A stretch of DNA of 50,800 nt, taken from assembly GCA_937965785.1 (NCBI GenBank), contig CALCKT010000023.1, positions 1 through 50,800 on the forward strand, written 5' to 3'. Each line of letters opens with the position of its first letter. Positions within the stretch are counted from its first letter, which is position 1. Positions 1 to 8,723 of the stretch are shown piece after piece. The position numbers and the translations under genes were made by a program. The DNA comes from an uncultured Propionibacteriaceae bacterium. GTDB taxonomy: Bacteria; Actinomycetota; Actinomycetes; Propionibacteriales; Propionibacteriaceae. Under the pieces are notes generated by a model. The model was not told where the DNA came from, searched no databases, and saw only the letters and a list, made by a program, of their open reading frames with translations.

Positions 1-50
1 CCCCCCCCTTTTCCTACTCTCTCCCGCTCTCTCCCCGTCCCTCTCGTACA

Positions 51-81
51 CGAAACTCGGAGGTTCGACGGTTCAACGTCG
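51..81 (+). repeat. IS30 left inverted repeat
   Basis: Starts CGAAACTCGGAGG and ends ACGGTTCAACGTCG. It pairs with the complement of 1397-1427, with mismatches in the middle third only. Confidence 0.75.
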
Positions 82-126
82 GCGGGTTCAGAGGGTGTGC
101 GCAACAACGGTTTCTGGAGGTGTGTT

Positions 127-1380
127 GTGCGGTTGGATGAGCAGCGTCGTGGGTTGATGTTGGTGTTGTTGGGGCAGGGCCGGTCGTGTCATTCGATCGC
201 GCGGGAGTTGGGTGGTAGTCCTTCCACTGTGAGGAAGGTGGCTGTTGAGGCGGGGATGGTGTTGTCGCGGGGTCGGGTGGGAGGGGTTGGTGGGTTGAAC
301 GAGCATCGTTACAGTCCGCGGCGGCGTCGGCGGCGGTTACGGGAGAATCCGGTGTTGGAGGTGGGAGAGCCAGCGCAGTGGCGTGACGGGCAGGGCCGGT
401 TGACCCTGGCGGGGCGGATCCTGATCGAGGTTCGGGTCGGTGACCGGGTTCCGCCCTCCCAGATCGCTGCAGAACTCGGTGTCCACCGTTCCACGGTCTC
501 CAGGGAGATGAAGCGTTGTCCTGGCCGGTACCGGGCCCAGCCGGCGCAGCGGCTGGCAGACTGGTCACGTCGGCGTCCCAAGGACAGGAAGCTGGTGCTC
601 GGGACACCGTTGTGGGACGAGGTGGTGACACGGTTGAACAACAAACATTCCCCGCAGCAGATCGCTCACCGGCTGCGTCAGGACTTCCCGGAGGACCCCA
701 CGATGTGGGTCAGTCACGAAACGATTTACCAGGCCCTCTACGTCCAGGCCGCCGGTGGGTTGCGCCATGAACTCACCGTCGAGAAAGCCCTGCGTTCCGG
801 ACGTACCACCCGAGGTCCCCGGTCACGGCTGTCCGGGCGGGGTAGCCGTAGCTGGATCGGTGAGGCCACCATCACCAACCGTCCGGCCGAGGTCGAGGAC
901 CGGGCAGTTCCCGGGCACTGGGAAGGAGACCTCATCATCGGCAAGGGCGGCACCTCGGCCCTGGTGACCCTCAACGAACGCACCACCCGCTACACCATGA
1001 TCCAACGGGTCACCAGCCGTGACTCCACCACCGTGACCGACGCGTTGATCCAGATGGCCCGCCGACTCCCGGCCACCTTGATGACGACCCTCACCTGGGA
1101 CCAGGGCATCGAGATGGCCCAACACACCCGCTTCACCCTCGCTTCGGGCTGCCAGGCCTACTTCTGCGATCCCCACTCTCCCTGGCAACGCCCCACCAAC
1201 GAGAACAGCAACGGCCTGATCCGGGACTTCTTCCCCAAAGGCACCGACTTCACCCACATCACCGACACCCAGGTCCAACACGCTGAAGACCTCCTCAACA
1301 CCCGACCCCGCCGAGTACTTGACTGGGCCACACCAGCCGAGAAAATGGAACAACTACTCAACGTTGCACACACCACTTGA
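127..1380 (+). CDS. IS30-family transposase
   Basis: Catalyses cut and joining of the surrounding element. The 417-residue protein has an N-terminal helix-turn-helix region (residues about 15-40, IARELGGSPSTVRKV), a second HTH (IAAELGVHRSTVSREMKR), then a DDE integrase core. The acidic residues are visible in GHWEGDLIIG, TLTWDQGIEM and TNENSNGLIRDFFPKGTDF, which is the standard IS30 arrangement. I chose the GTG at 127 because GGAGG lies 6 nt upstream (116-120). An in-frame GTG at 97 would add ten residues but has no clear ribosome site. The frame is intact, so the element may still be active. Confidence 0.9.
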   Translation: MRLDEQRRGLMLVLLGQGRSCHSIARELGGSPSTVRKVAVEAGMVLSRGRVGGVGGLNEHRYSPRRRRRRLRENPVLEVGEPAQWRDGQGRLTLAGRILIEVRVGDRVPPSQIAAELGVHRSTVSREMKRCPGRYRAQPAQRLADWSRRRPKDRKLVLGTPLWDEVVTRLNNKHSPQQIAHRLRQDFPEDPTMWVSHETIYQALYVQAAGGLRHELTVEKALRSGRTTRGPRSRLSGRGSRSWIGEATITNRPAEVEDRAVPGHWEGDLIIGKGGTSALVTLNERTTRYTMIQRVTSRDSTTVTDALIQMARRLPATLMTTLTWDQGIEMAQHTRFTLASGCQAYFCDPHSPWQRPTNENSNGLIRDFFPKGTDFTHITDTQVQHAEDLLNTRPRRVLDWATPAEKMEQLLNVAHTT

Positions 1381-1396
1381 AACCGCCGTCGCCACA

Positions 1397-1427
1397 CGAC
1401 GTTGAACCGTTTTTCTTCTGCGATTCG
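1397..1427 (-). repeat. IS30 right inverted repeat
   Basis: Reads CGACGTTGAACCGT on the inner side and ends ATTCG on the outer side. It is the imperfect complement of 51-81 and lies 16 bases past the transposase stop. Confidence 0.75.
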
Positions 1428-1477
1428 TGGACGGGAGGGACGGGTTTCGGGGGTCGCGACAAAGGACACTGTCTCCT

Positions 1478-1690
1478 TGAAGCTGGTTGAGCCAGCACGT
1501 GAGCGCCAGCGAACGGCTGAGTCGAAACCACCCGGCAGCCGAGAAGCAGACCCGACCCCAAGTCACCATGGTTTCGACACGACCGGCTCGCAGAACGAGC
1601 AGGTCGGCTCAACCAACTTCACCACTCCCAAGCCGGTTGAGCCGGACTGCGACGAAGGAGCAGCCCGAGTCGAAACCACCCGGTATTTCC
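1478..1690. repeat. Dispersed palindromic repeats of the GGTTGAGCC / CGAGTCGAAACC family
   Basis: Holds alternating half-elements: GCTGGTTGAGCCAGC, GAGTCGAAACCACC, GGTTTCGACACGACCGG and GGCTCAACCAACTT. The same family recurs near 5.2, 12.7-13.1, 19.6-19.8 and 42.3-42.6 kb, always between genes. The halves are mutually complementary, so transcripts could fold. No gene is supported between the IS element and the next start. Confidence 0.7.
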
Positions 1691-1722
1691 TCGTATCCCC
1701 ACCCCCGGTGAGCGGTTCTGAC

Positions 1723-1734
1723 CGATAATTGACC
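1723..1734 (+). promoter_or_regulatory. Probable -10 box of a leaderless promoter
   Basis: GATAAT at 1723-1728 ends six bases before the ATG at 1735, and no Shine-Dalgarno precedes that ATG. The paralogous gene at 5324 has GACAAT in almost the same place. This spacing would put transcription start at or next to the ATG. No good -35 box was seen. Confidence 0.4.
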
Positions 1735-3735
1735 ATGGCCTCACGCATCGGTTTCGACCTTCTCCTTGACGACGACGATCCCCGCGCCGAGGCGAGGAAA
1801 CCCGTCCCGGAGGCCACCCTCCGACTCGTGCCGCTGCTCCGGAGAACACGGGCGGCGGGGTTGTTCGTCCTGCTGGTCGCCGTCGGGTTGTGGTTTCCGT
1901 TGCAGGGGGATTTCGGGGTGCCGCAGGGCCCGCTCGTCTGGTGTTTCGTCCTGCTGGGGGCCGTCGTCGCCATCTGGTTCCTCGCCTCCCGTCCCGGGGA
2001 GGGAAGCAGGATCGTCCCGGCCTGCCTGGTGGCGGCGGGGTGCGCTGTCATGGCCGGTTTCCTGGTGAATCTGTGGTGGGCGACGTTCTCGCGGTCCTCG
2101 TTCAGCATGGGGATGCTGCTGGCCCAGGCCATGGCGGTGCTCGGCCTGGGCGCGATGACCGCCACCGACCTGACGTTGCGAGGCATACGTCACAGCCTGG
2201 ATTCCTTTCCCGGTGATTTCGACGACCCGGCCCGCATCCGTCCGCTCTCCCCCGGCAAGCAGGACTCCGACCCGCCCTGGCCCGGGCCCGCGGGAAACGG
2301 GCGACGAACAGGCCGGATCGTCCTGACCCTGGCGCCCACCGTCGTCCTGGCGTTGCTGGTCGCGGCGTTCCATTTCGTGGCACCCGCGGTCCCGGTCTCC
2401 CACACCACGGTCCCCGCCCCCGATGGCGACCCGCCGGCCCGGCCGACCAGCATCGGCGCCGGAGTCGCCTGGAGCCGGGACATCCCCGGTCTGCTCGAGG
2501 TGGCCGCGGGGGCCGCGGGACCGGTGATCCTCACCAAAGAGGGCATCGCGGCCCTCGATCCCGGCGACGGCTCCACCCTGTGGAGCTATCGCCGTCCCGG
2601 CGCCAGGTACACCCGCATCGCGCAGAGCTACGGCGACAACGGCCCGGTGAACTCGTACCTGATCACCAGCCCCAACCGACGTCACGTCGCCCTGGCGATC
2701 ACGGGTCCGCAGGAGAAGGAAAAAGACTCCTACAGCTCCGAAAACAACAACCACCTGGTCATCGTCCTGGACACCCTCACCGGTCGGATCACGGGCGAAC
2801 ACCCGTCCACTGGGCTCCGCATCCAGCTCACCGACTCTGTCATCCTGACCGGGAACACGGGCCACTCCCTGATCGACGGGCGGCGCCTGTGGAGCATCGA
2901 GGGTTCCGGCCGCGTCACATCCCAGTACGACTGCCGGGCCTACTGCGGTCCCGCGGGACACAAATCCTTGGTGCTCCGCCGCGATGGGAGAAACCTGACC
3001 CTGATTCCCGACACCGATCCCACCGCGACCACCGTCGCGACCAACATCACCCTCGACCGTTACAGCGCCGACGAGGAACCCTTGGTGATCACAAACGGCT
3101 GGACCGTCCGGTACACCGAGGCACTACCAGAGGACGAAGGCGACTTAGAGTTCACTCCGGTCAGCGGCTGGCACGCGCAGGCCGTCACGCTCGATTCCCT
3201 GGCAGGCCTGGAGGACGAGCCACCGGTCGACCTGGGGCGCACGGCGGGCCTGAACTCCGTGGCCTCCCGCGCCACGGGCACCCTGGCTCTCCGCCCCGCC
3301 GACGACGAGAACAGCTTCCATAAGATCGAGAGAGCGGGAGGTCCCTGGGTGGGCGCCGTCTTCGATCCCGCGACCCGCACCGTGACCCCCGCCTCCGAGT
3401 ATGCAGGGCCGGCCGCGGCGAAGGTCGGGCTCGTGGCAGGCAGGGATGGTGGCGCGATCGCCCTGCAACCCGGCGACGGATCCGCCGGGGCGACGATCCC
3501 CATCGCGCCGGGCTCCACCTACCGTTCCCCGGATGCGCTCCTCCGGGACCGGAGTAACGGGTACTCCCCCGTCCAGCTCTACCCGAGGAGCAGCTTCCCA
3601 AGGGCGACGACGACCTTCGTGACCACCCCCGGACTCACCCTGGTCATCCTCGATCCCACGACCGGGCTGTACGACAGACCCGAAGAACCCCGCAGCCCGC
3701 ACCGGCTGTACGGCGTAGCAGGAGGTCCCCGATGA
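1735..3735 (+). CDS. Membrane-anchored beta-propeller-like protein, copy 1
   Basis: Function unknown. The 666-residue protein has about five hydrophobic segments in its first 220 residues (for example near 40-60, 68-86, 94-115, 124-147 and 190-215). A long, probably extracytoplasmic, domain follows. Segments such as GIAALDPGDGSTLWSYRR, VLDTLTGRITGEHP and FDPATRTVTPASEY resemble the blades of PQQ-type quinoprotein beta-propellers. Its stop overlaps the next start (ATGA), so the two are translationally coupled. A paralogue with the same order (DGSVLWSYRR, IDTLTGKVTGEHPS) is encoded at 5324-7354. The ATG at 1735 is preferred over a TTG at 1729 because it aligns with the paralogue start. Substrate or ligand cannot be told from sequence. 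Confidence 0.75.
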   Translation: MASRIGFDLLLDDDDPRAEARKPVPEATLRLVPLLRRTRAAGLFVLLVAVGLWFPLQGDFGVPQGPLVWCFVLLGAVVAIWFLASRPGEGSRIVPACLVAAGCAVMAGFLVNLWWATFSRSSFSMGMLLAQAMAVLGLGAMTATDLTLRGIRHSLDSFPGDFDDPARIRPLSPGKQDSDPPWPGPAGNGRRTGRIVLTLAPTVVLALLVAAFHFVAPAVPVSHTTVPAPDGDPPARPTSIGAGVAWSRDIPGLLEVAAGAAGPVILTKEGIAALDPGDGSTLWSYRRPGARYTRIAQSYGDNGPVNSYLITSPNRRHVALAITGPQEKEKDSYSSENNNHLVIVLDTLTGRITGEHPSTGLRIQLTDSVILTGNTGHSLIDGRRLWSIEGSGRVTSQYDCRAYCGPAGHKSLVLRRDGRNLTLIPDTDPTATTVATNITLDRYSADEEPLVITNGWTVRYTEALPEDEGDLEFTPVSGWHAQAVTLDSLAGLEDEPPVDLGRTAGLNSVASRATGTLALRPADDENSFHKIERAGGPWVGAVFDPATRTVTPASEYAGPAAAKVGLVAGRDGGAIALQPGDGSAGATIPIAPGSTYRSPDALLRDRSNGYSPVQLYPRSSFPRATTTFVTTPGLTLVILDPTTGLYDRPEEPRSPHRLYGVAGGPR

Positions 3736-4961
3736 AACTCACCCACCTGCTCCTGGGGGCGCTCCTCACCCTGCCCCTGAGCGCATCCACGCAACCCCCG
3801 AGTGGAGCGGAACTACCCGTGAGCATCGCCGAGGCGAACCCGTCCGCCCTCGTCGAGGCTCCCACACCGACCCGCAACGGCTGGGAGGTCGTTGTCCTGG
3901 GCCATCGCCGCCTATCCAGCGACACCGTCAGCAAAATACTGGCGGCGACGGCCAGCGGCCCCGTCCTGTCCATCGACACCTCCCCGAGAGGGAACAATGA
4001 CTCCAAGGACCGCAAGACGCACCCGGCGACGATGCTGGTGGCCCTGAAACCGGAGGACGGGTCGGTGAGGTGGGCCCGCATCATCGAACCGGCCACCAAG
4101 GACTTCTCGGGAAGCGAACTACCGCTGACCCCTCAGGTCGCCTACGAGCAGGGACGCAGATCAGTCGGCAACAGCATCGTCGCCAGCCCGGACGGCACCC
4201 GCCTGGCGGTTCCTCTGCTGTCCCACATGAGGCCGGTGGATTCCACGAAAATCAGCGACCAGCGCACGAAGGTCATCGTGCTGGATGCGGCCACCGGGAA
4301 CGAGGTCCGCACCGTCGAGGTGACGGGCATGGTCCTCGGCCACGCCCTGACCGGCGACTGTCTGGTGGTGGAGACCGCCGAAAACTACTACCCGGCGGGC
4401 ACCGGGATCCTCAACGTCTTTCCCCTGGGCGAACCCGCAGCCGAACCGGTCACCTTCCGAACCGATCTGTGGCTGGCAGGAGCCACCACCAATTCCCTGC
4501 TCATGTCACCGCAGTTCGACAGGGAAAAGACCTCCTTCCACCCAACGGGACGTTCCCGCACCTTCACCAGGATCAGCACCTCCGGTGAGGAGCTGGGAGC
4601 GGTGACGGGCGTGTCCGATCTGCACCCCGGGGGTTGGCTGGAACGCTTCAAGGACCCGGACGCCGCCCAAGCCCTCATCGCCCAGAACCTCGACGAGCTC
4701 TCGCTCGCCGAGCAGTTGGAAAAGCTTCCCCGGGAACTGGTGAATGCCGATTCGGGTTCGGTCGTCGACTTGACCGGCGCGTCCCCCAGGGACGTGGTCA
4801 CCTCCAGCGGGTGGGGGATCTTCCTGAAACCGGCCATACAACCCATCGAAAGGGAAGCAGCCCTCTGGCTGAACACGACCGCAGGCGACCAGACACCCCG
4901 CAAGGAGTTCCTGAACTACTTCAAGGAAGAGGGATACGCCGTCCACTACGCACCCATCTGA
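3732..4961 (+). CDS. Exported protein paired with the propeller protein, copy 1
   Basis: Function unknown. The 409-residue protein begins with a Sec-type signal (MKLTHLLLGALLTLPLSAS). It contains propeller-like phrases such as LVALKPEDGSVRWARIIEPA and VIVLDAATGNEVRTVEVTGM. It overlaps the preceding gene by four bases. Its paralogue at 7354-8637 shares the block ending YPAGTG.LNVF, the phrase FRTD.WLAGATT, and RISTSGEELG. Unlike that paralogue it has no lipobox cysteine, so it is probably secreted or processed differently. A short hairpin follows the stop. Confidence 0.7.
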   Translation: MKLTHLLLGALLTLPLSASTQPPSGAELPVSIAEANPSALVEAPTPTRNGWEVVVLGHRRLSSDTVSKILAATASGPVLSIDTSPRGNNDSKDRKTHPATMLVALKPEDGSVRWARIIEPATKDFSGSELPLTPQVAYEQGRRSVGNSIVASPDGTRLAVPLLSHMRPVDSTKISDQRTKVIVLDAATGNEVRTVEVTGMVLGHALTGDCLVVETAENYYPAGTGILNVFPLGEPAAEPVTFRTDLWLAGATTNSLLMSPQFDREKTSFHPTGRSRTFTRISTSGEELGAVTGVSDLHPGGWLERFKDPDAAQALIAQNLDELSLAEQLEKLPRELVNADSGSVVDLTGASPRDVVTSSGWGIFLKPAIQPIEREAALWLNTTAGDQTPRKEFLNYFKEEGYAVHYAPI

Positions 4962-4964
4962 CCC

Positions 4965-4982
4965 AACCGGATTGTCCCGGTT
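4965..4982 (+). terminator. Short hairpin after the first propeller pair
   Basis: AACCGG and CCGGTT separated by six bases, four bases after the stop. There is no T-run, so it is a weak candidate. Confidence 0.35.
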
Positions 4983-5002
4983 ACGCAACACTCCCCTCCC
5001 GC

Positions 5003-5146
5003 GCACAAAACACCTCCAGAAACTGTTGTTGCGCACGCCCTCTGAACCCGCCCCCTCTGAACCCGCCCCCTCTGAGCCCGCCCACCTCCCCCATGCACGA
5101 ATCGCGGAAGCTCGACGGTTCAACGTCGCCACCCGACGTTGAACCG
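5003..5146 (-). mobile_element. IS30-type end remnant
   Basis: From about 5003 the sequence is the near-complement of the left end of the IS30 element at 83-130, including the stretch complementary to GGCGGGTTCAGAGGG and GCAACAACGG. It then repeats CCCTCTGAACCCGCC three times. Two ACGGTTCAACGTCG-type inner-IR blocks lie head to head around 5117-5145. There is no transposase frame. It reads as the scar of an inserted and decayed, or deleted, copy. Confidence 0.6.
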
Positions 5147-5179
5147 TCCCCCACCAGCGTTTCATGAACAAAAGAGACC

Positions 5180-5262
5180 GAGCCGGCTCAACCAGCTGTG
5201 CAAGAGGTTTTGACACGACCCACTCGCTGACGCTCGCAGGCCGGCTCAACCAACTTCGGGGG
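5180..5262. repeat. Dispersed palindromic repeat
   Basis: GGCTCAACCAGCTGTGC, then GGTTTTGACACGACCCACT and GGCTCAACCAACTTC: the same family as at 1.5 kb. Confidence 0.6.
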
Positions 5263-5323
5263 CTGGGTTCGTCATTTTCCGGTAACCACTCCCACGCTCC
5301 CCGTTGATGGTCGACAATTAGGC

Positions 5324-7354
5324 ATGGCCCCGACACCCGACGACGCCGTCACCACCGCAGATCCCCCACCGCGTTTCGTTCCTGGTCTCAGAAATCTGAG
5401 ACTGGCCGGGCTGGGGGTCATCACCGCCGCTGCCCTCCTGGCCATCCCGTTCTGGGACGACGGCGTCCTGCTCCTGTCCACTGTCACGCCTCATCTTCTG
5501 GTACTGGCCGCGATCCCGGTTTTCTGGTTGCTGGCCGTCTGGTTAGGCTTCCGGAGAATCATTCCGGCCGTGATCGTTGCGGTGGGTTCGATCACGGCGG
5601 CCGGTTTCCACTGCCGCCGCTGGTGGGTGGTTTACGAGCAGTCGTCGATCCGGTTGGGGTTGCTGCTGGTCATGGCCGTGGTTTCCCTGGGGCTCGGGTT
5701 GTTCGCCGTCTCCGACCTGCTGCTGCGGGGCATCCGCGACAGCATGGATCCGTTCCCCGAGGCCCCCGACAACCCCGCCCGCTTCCGTCCCCTGCCGCGC
5801 GTCCCTGTTCCCCCGGACACCGAGGTTCGCCGGATCGCCCGCATTCTTTCCCCCTCTCTCGCGCTGGGGATCGCGGTGCTGCTGGTGCACGTGTTCGCGA
5901 ATCCGGTCTCCCAGGTCACCGCGTCCCCACCTCCGGGTGATCTGCCTGCGCGACCCACCCGCATCGGCACCACACTCGCCTGGGAGAAGGATGTCCCGGG
6001 GCTGCTGGGGATAATCGCCGGGGCGGCAGGACCGGTGCTCTTCACCGACGAGGGATTGACCGCCTTGAATCCCACCGACGGCTCCGTCCTGTGGAGCTAC
6101 CGCCGCGACAAGGCCTCCTACTTTCCCATTCCACATCTCAGGAGCTACGGGGGACCCGACACCCCCGATTTCACAACCAGCCCGACCGGCCGCCACATCG
6201 CCTTCCGGATCAGGAGCGCGAAAGACCTGACGGATAAACCCCGGAAAATTACTGACCAAACCTTGGTGTACGACGCCGTGACCATCATCATCGACACCCT
6301 CACCGGGAAGGTCACCGGGGAACATCCCTCCAACACAACCTGGCGCATCCAGCTCAGCGATTCCGCCCTTCTGGACGGCGACACCGCCTACAACCTGGCC
6401 GACGGCCAGCAGCGCTGGACCCTAGCTGAAACCCAACGATCAGCCACCCGCGATCTATACAGCGAATCCTGGGACTATTCCGGTCCGGCGGGACACAATT
6501 CCTTCATCCTCAGCTACACCAGGAACGGGCTCTTGGGACTATACTATTACGATGCTCTCGACGGCGTTCTGAGAGTCGCCCCCGACACCGATCCCACGAA
6601 AATCTCCGAGGTGGTGAGCATCGCGGTCGACGGCAAGTATTCCACCCCGGTTGTCGCAGGCGGATGGGTCGCGCACTTCACGGAACCAATCGATGTTCAA
6701 GACAGCGAACCCAACGAAGACGGAGAAACCCACAAGATCATCGCCAAGGGCATCGAGACGGAGGCCGTCACCCTCGATTCCCTCGCCGGTCTGGAACCGA
6801 AATCCCCGGTTGCCCTGGGCAGGACAACGGGCATCAATTCCTTCGTGTCCGGGATGACGGGAACCCTCGCCGCCTACCCGGACTATTCACCCGATACTCT
6901 TCCCATCCGGGACCTCAACGACAGGAGTGACAAACCGAAGGTGGGTGCCGTGTTCGATCCGGTCACCCGCACCGCCACTCAGGCTTCCCAATACCCCGGG
7001 CTCGCAGCAGCCAAGGCGGGAATCGCCGTGACCGCCGACGACGGGTCGGGGACCGGGGCGATCATCATGCAGCCCGGCGACGGTTCACAGGCGACCACGA
7101 TCCCCATCACCCCGGGAACCACGACCATGTCTCCCGAAGCGCTGGGTGCCAGATCCCCCGACGCCCTGCCTCAGCTCACAACCCCGATCGTGGCAGCATA
7201 CAACTCAACCATTTTCATGACGGTCCCGGGTCTCACCCTCGTGGCCTTCGATCCCGAAGCCGGGGTCGGGTACGAGTCACACGTCAAGGAAAAAGAGGTC
7301 GGTTACGTCCACCGGCACGTTCATCGCCTGTACGGCCTGACGGGAGAATCCTGA
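5324..7354 (+). CDS. Membrane-anchored beta-propeller-like protein, copy 2
   Basis: Paralogue of the 1735-3735 product (676 residues), with the same plan. Hydrophobic segments lie within the first 210 residues, followed by an extracytoplasmic repeat domain with WSYRRDKAS, IDTLTGKVTGEHPS, ALGRTTGINSFVSGMTGT and VFDPVTRTATQASQYPG. GACAAT lies about ten bases upstream of the ATG and there is no ribosome site, which suggests a leaderless transcript as for copy 1. The stop overlaps the start of the next gene (TGATG). The two copies are clearly diverged in sequence, so the duplication is not recent. Ligand unknown. Confidence 0.75.
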   Translation: MAPTPDDAVTTADPPPRFVPGLRNLRLAGLGVITAAALLAIPFWDDGVLLLSTVTPHLLVLAAIPVFWLLAVWLGFRRIIPAVIVAVGSITAAGFHCRRWWVVYEQSSIRLGLLLVMAVVSLGLGLFAVSDLLLRGIRDSMDPFPEAPDNPARFRPLPRVPVPPDTEVRRIARILSPSLALGIAVLLVHVFANPVSQVTASPPPGDLPARPTRIGTTLAWEKDVPGLLGIIAGAAGPVLFTDEGLTALNPTDGSVLWSYRRDKASYFPIPHLRSYGGPDTPDFTTSPTGRHIAFRIRSAKDLTDKPRKITDQTLVYDAVTIIIDTLTGKVTGEHPSNTTWRIQLSDSALLDGDTAYNLADGQQRWTLAETQRSATRDLYSESWDYSGPAGHNSFILSYTRNGLLGLYYYDALDGVLRVAPDTDPTKISEVVSIAVDGKYSTPVVAGGWVAHFTEPIDVQDSEPNEDGETHKIIAKGIETEAVTLDSLAGLEPKSPVALGRTTGINSFVSGMTGTLAAYPDYSPDTLPIRDLNDRSDKPKVGAVFDPVTRTATQASQYPGLAAAKAGIAVTADDGSGTGAIIMQPGDGSQATTIPITPGTTTMSPEALGARSPDALPQLTTPIVAAYNSTIFMTVPGLTLVAFDPEAGVGYESHVKEKEVGYVHRHVHRLYGLTGES

Positions 7355-8637
7355 TGAAAACCTGGAACACGGTGCTCCGGTTGTCCGCGGCGCTGTTTCT
7401 CGTCCTTCTTCCGCTCGGGTCGTGCACCCCGGCCGGGAACCGCGACAGCTCCCCCACCCCGCCTTTCTCCCTGAACCTGAAGGACGCGGGCAACAGCTAC
7501 TCCCCGTTCATCACCCCCTCCCGCAAGGGCTCCGGCTGGAAACTGAGCGCCAGTGTGCCCATCGACAACAGCCGTTCGGTGCACTCCACGCCCTTCGGCA
7601 TCATCATCGTCCTCAACACCTACCACCCCTTGGATACCTCCTCGAAGAACGACGACTCCCAGGCGACCAAGATCCTCTGCCTCGACCCGGCCAATGGTTC
7701 CCTGAGGTGGACCCGAATCTTGGAACCGGCGTCCTCGGAGATTGACTGGAGCGTCACCGGGACAGCCCAGGACCTGTTCAAAAGGACAGCCCAGGACCTG
7801 TTCAAAAGGGATAGCTCGCCCAGCAAACCGGCCCCCGTCGTCACCAGCCCGAACGGGCACCACCTGGCGATCATGGTCAAGCCGTACCTGGTTTCGGGGA
7901 GTTCCAGCGACATGAGCGACCAGCGCATGCACATCGTCGTCATCGACACCGAGACCGGCAATGCGACCCGCACCGTCGAGGTCTCCGGGCTGGTCCTGGG
8001 GCAGGCCCTCACCAACGATTCCCTGGTGGTTGAAACCTCCCAACACTTCTATCCGGCGGGCACCGGAACCCTCAACGTCTTCTCCCTCACCGAGGCGCAG
8101 GCCGAGCCCACCAGCTTCCGCACCGATCGGTGGCTCGCCGGAGCCACCTCGGATTCCCTGCTCGTGTCGCCCCAGAACCTGCGGGAGTACGGTCACCTGC
8201 CGACCACCCTCACCCGGATCAGCACCTCGGGCGAGGAGCTGGGCACCGTTGCGGGTGTCACCGCCGTCAGTGACGGGAGCTGGGTCTTCCGCTACCAGGA
8301 CCCGGAGGCCGCGACCGCCGCCATCAAGGCGGGTTCCAAGGACGTACTGCCCAAGGAATTGTTCAACATCGAGTCCGGGGCCGCCTTCGACATCACGGAT
8401 CTGGACGTTGTTTCCGCGGGCCTGTCCACGGGCCCCGGTTTCCTGTTGCGACGCCTCGTACCCGGCGACAACGATGAACAGAAACCCTTCTACGTCCCCG
8501 TATCTTGGCTGCCCGCCACCCCGGACAGCAAGGAACTGCGCACCGACGATGTGGCCTGGTTCAGCGAAGGAGATTCCAAGAAGCAGGAGGGCCGCTACAT
8601 CATGCGCACCGTCCGCATGGGCGAGAAACCGGACTGA
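7354..8637 (+). CDS. Predicted lipoprotein paired with the propeller protein, copy 2
   Basis: Paralogue of the 3732-4961 product (427 residues). The signal peptide MKTWNTVLRLSAALFLVLLP is followed by LGSC, a lipobox with Cys24, so the protein is probably lipid-anchored outside the membrane. Shared phrases with copy 1 include SLRWTRILEPAS, VVIDTETGNATRTVEVSG and RISTSGEELGTVAGV. Residues around 137-152 carry an exact tandem duplication (AQDLFKR twice) from a 24-bp repeat. Function unknown; the conserved pairing suggests it works with the membrane propeller partner. Confidence 0.75.
   Translation: MKTWNTVLRLSAALFLVLLPLGSCTPAGNRDSSPTPPFSLNLKDAGNSYSPFITPSRKGSGWKLSASVPIDNSRSVHSTPFGIIIVLNTYHPLDTSSKNDDSQATKILCLDPANGSLRWTRILEPASSEIDWSVTGTAQDLFKRTAQDLFKRDSSPSKPAPVVTSPNGHHLAIMVKPYLVSGSSSDMSDQRMHIVVIDTETGNATRTVEVSGLVLGQALTNDSLVVETSQHFYPAGTGTLNVFSLTEAQAEPTSFRTDRWLAGATSDSLLVSPQNLREYGHLPTTLTRISTSGEELGTVAGVTAVSDGSWVFRYQDPEAATAAIKAGSKDVLPKELFNIESGAAFDITDLDVVSAGLSTGPGFLLRRLVPGDNDEQKPFYVPVSWLPATPDSKELRTDDVAWFSEGDSKKQEGRYIMRTVRMGEKPD
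7761..7808 (+). repeat. In-frame 24-bp tandem duplication inside the lipoprotein gene
   Basis: Two identical 24-base units, 7761-7784 and 7785-7808, each beginning GACAGCCCAGGACC. They encode a duplicated TAQDLFKR-type octapeptide and keep the frame. Confidence 0.9.
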
Positions 8638-8650
8638 GTTTCTTCCTTGT

Positions 8651-8710
8651 CCGTGCAGCGCTCAATGCGCCCGGGCCACCAGGACCCTTGACGCATTGAG
8701 CACTGCACGG
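8651..8710. terminator. Bidirectional hairpin between convergent genes
   Basis: CCGTGCAG and GCTCAATGCG pair with CGCATTGAGC and CTGCACGG across a loop of about 24 bases, with one bulged position on each arm. It lies between the plus-strand lipoprotein gene and the minus-strand ABC permease gene. Confidence 0.7.
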
Positions 8711-8723
8711 GCGCGATGCCGTC

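Larger units (their letters stand above)
51..1427 (+). mobile_element. IS30-family insertion sequence, complete
   Basis: The element is bounded by imperfect 31-bp inverted repeats at 51-81 and 1397-1427. Both ends begin CGAA on the outside and share the inner block ACGGTTCAACGTCG. One transposase gene fills it. The structure matches IS30 elements (single DDE transposase, roughly 25-30 bp ends). I could not identify a target-site duplication with confidence. The outer 50 bases are only a pyrimidine-rich tract with no feature I can call. A remnant of a related end lies near 5.0-5.15 kb. Confidence 0.85.

Noticed and set aside
1741..2961. 406-codon minus-strand frame
   Set aside because: Shadow of the propeller protein gene; Asp/Arg/Gly-rich and without motifs.
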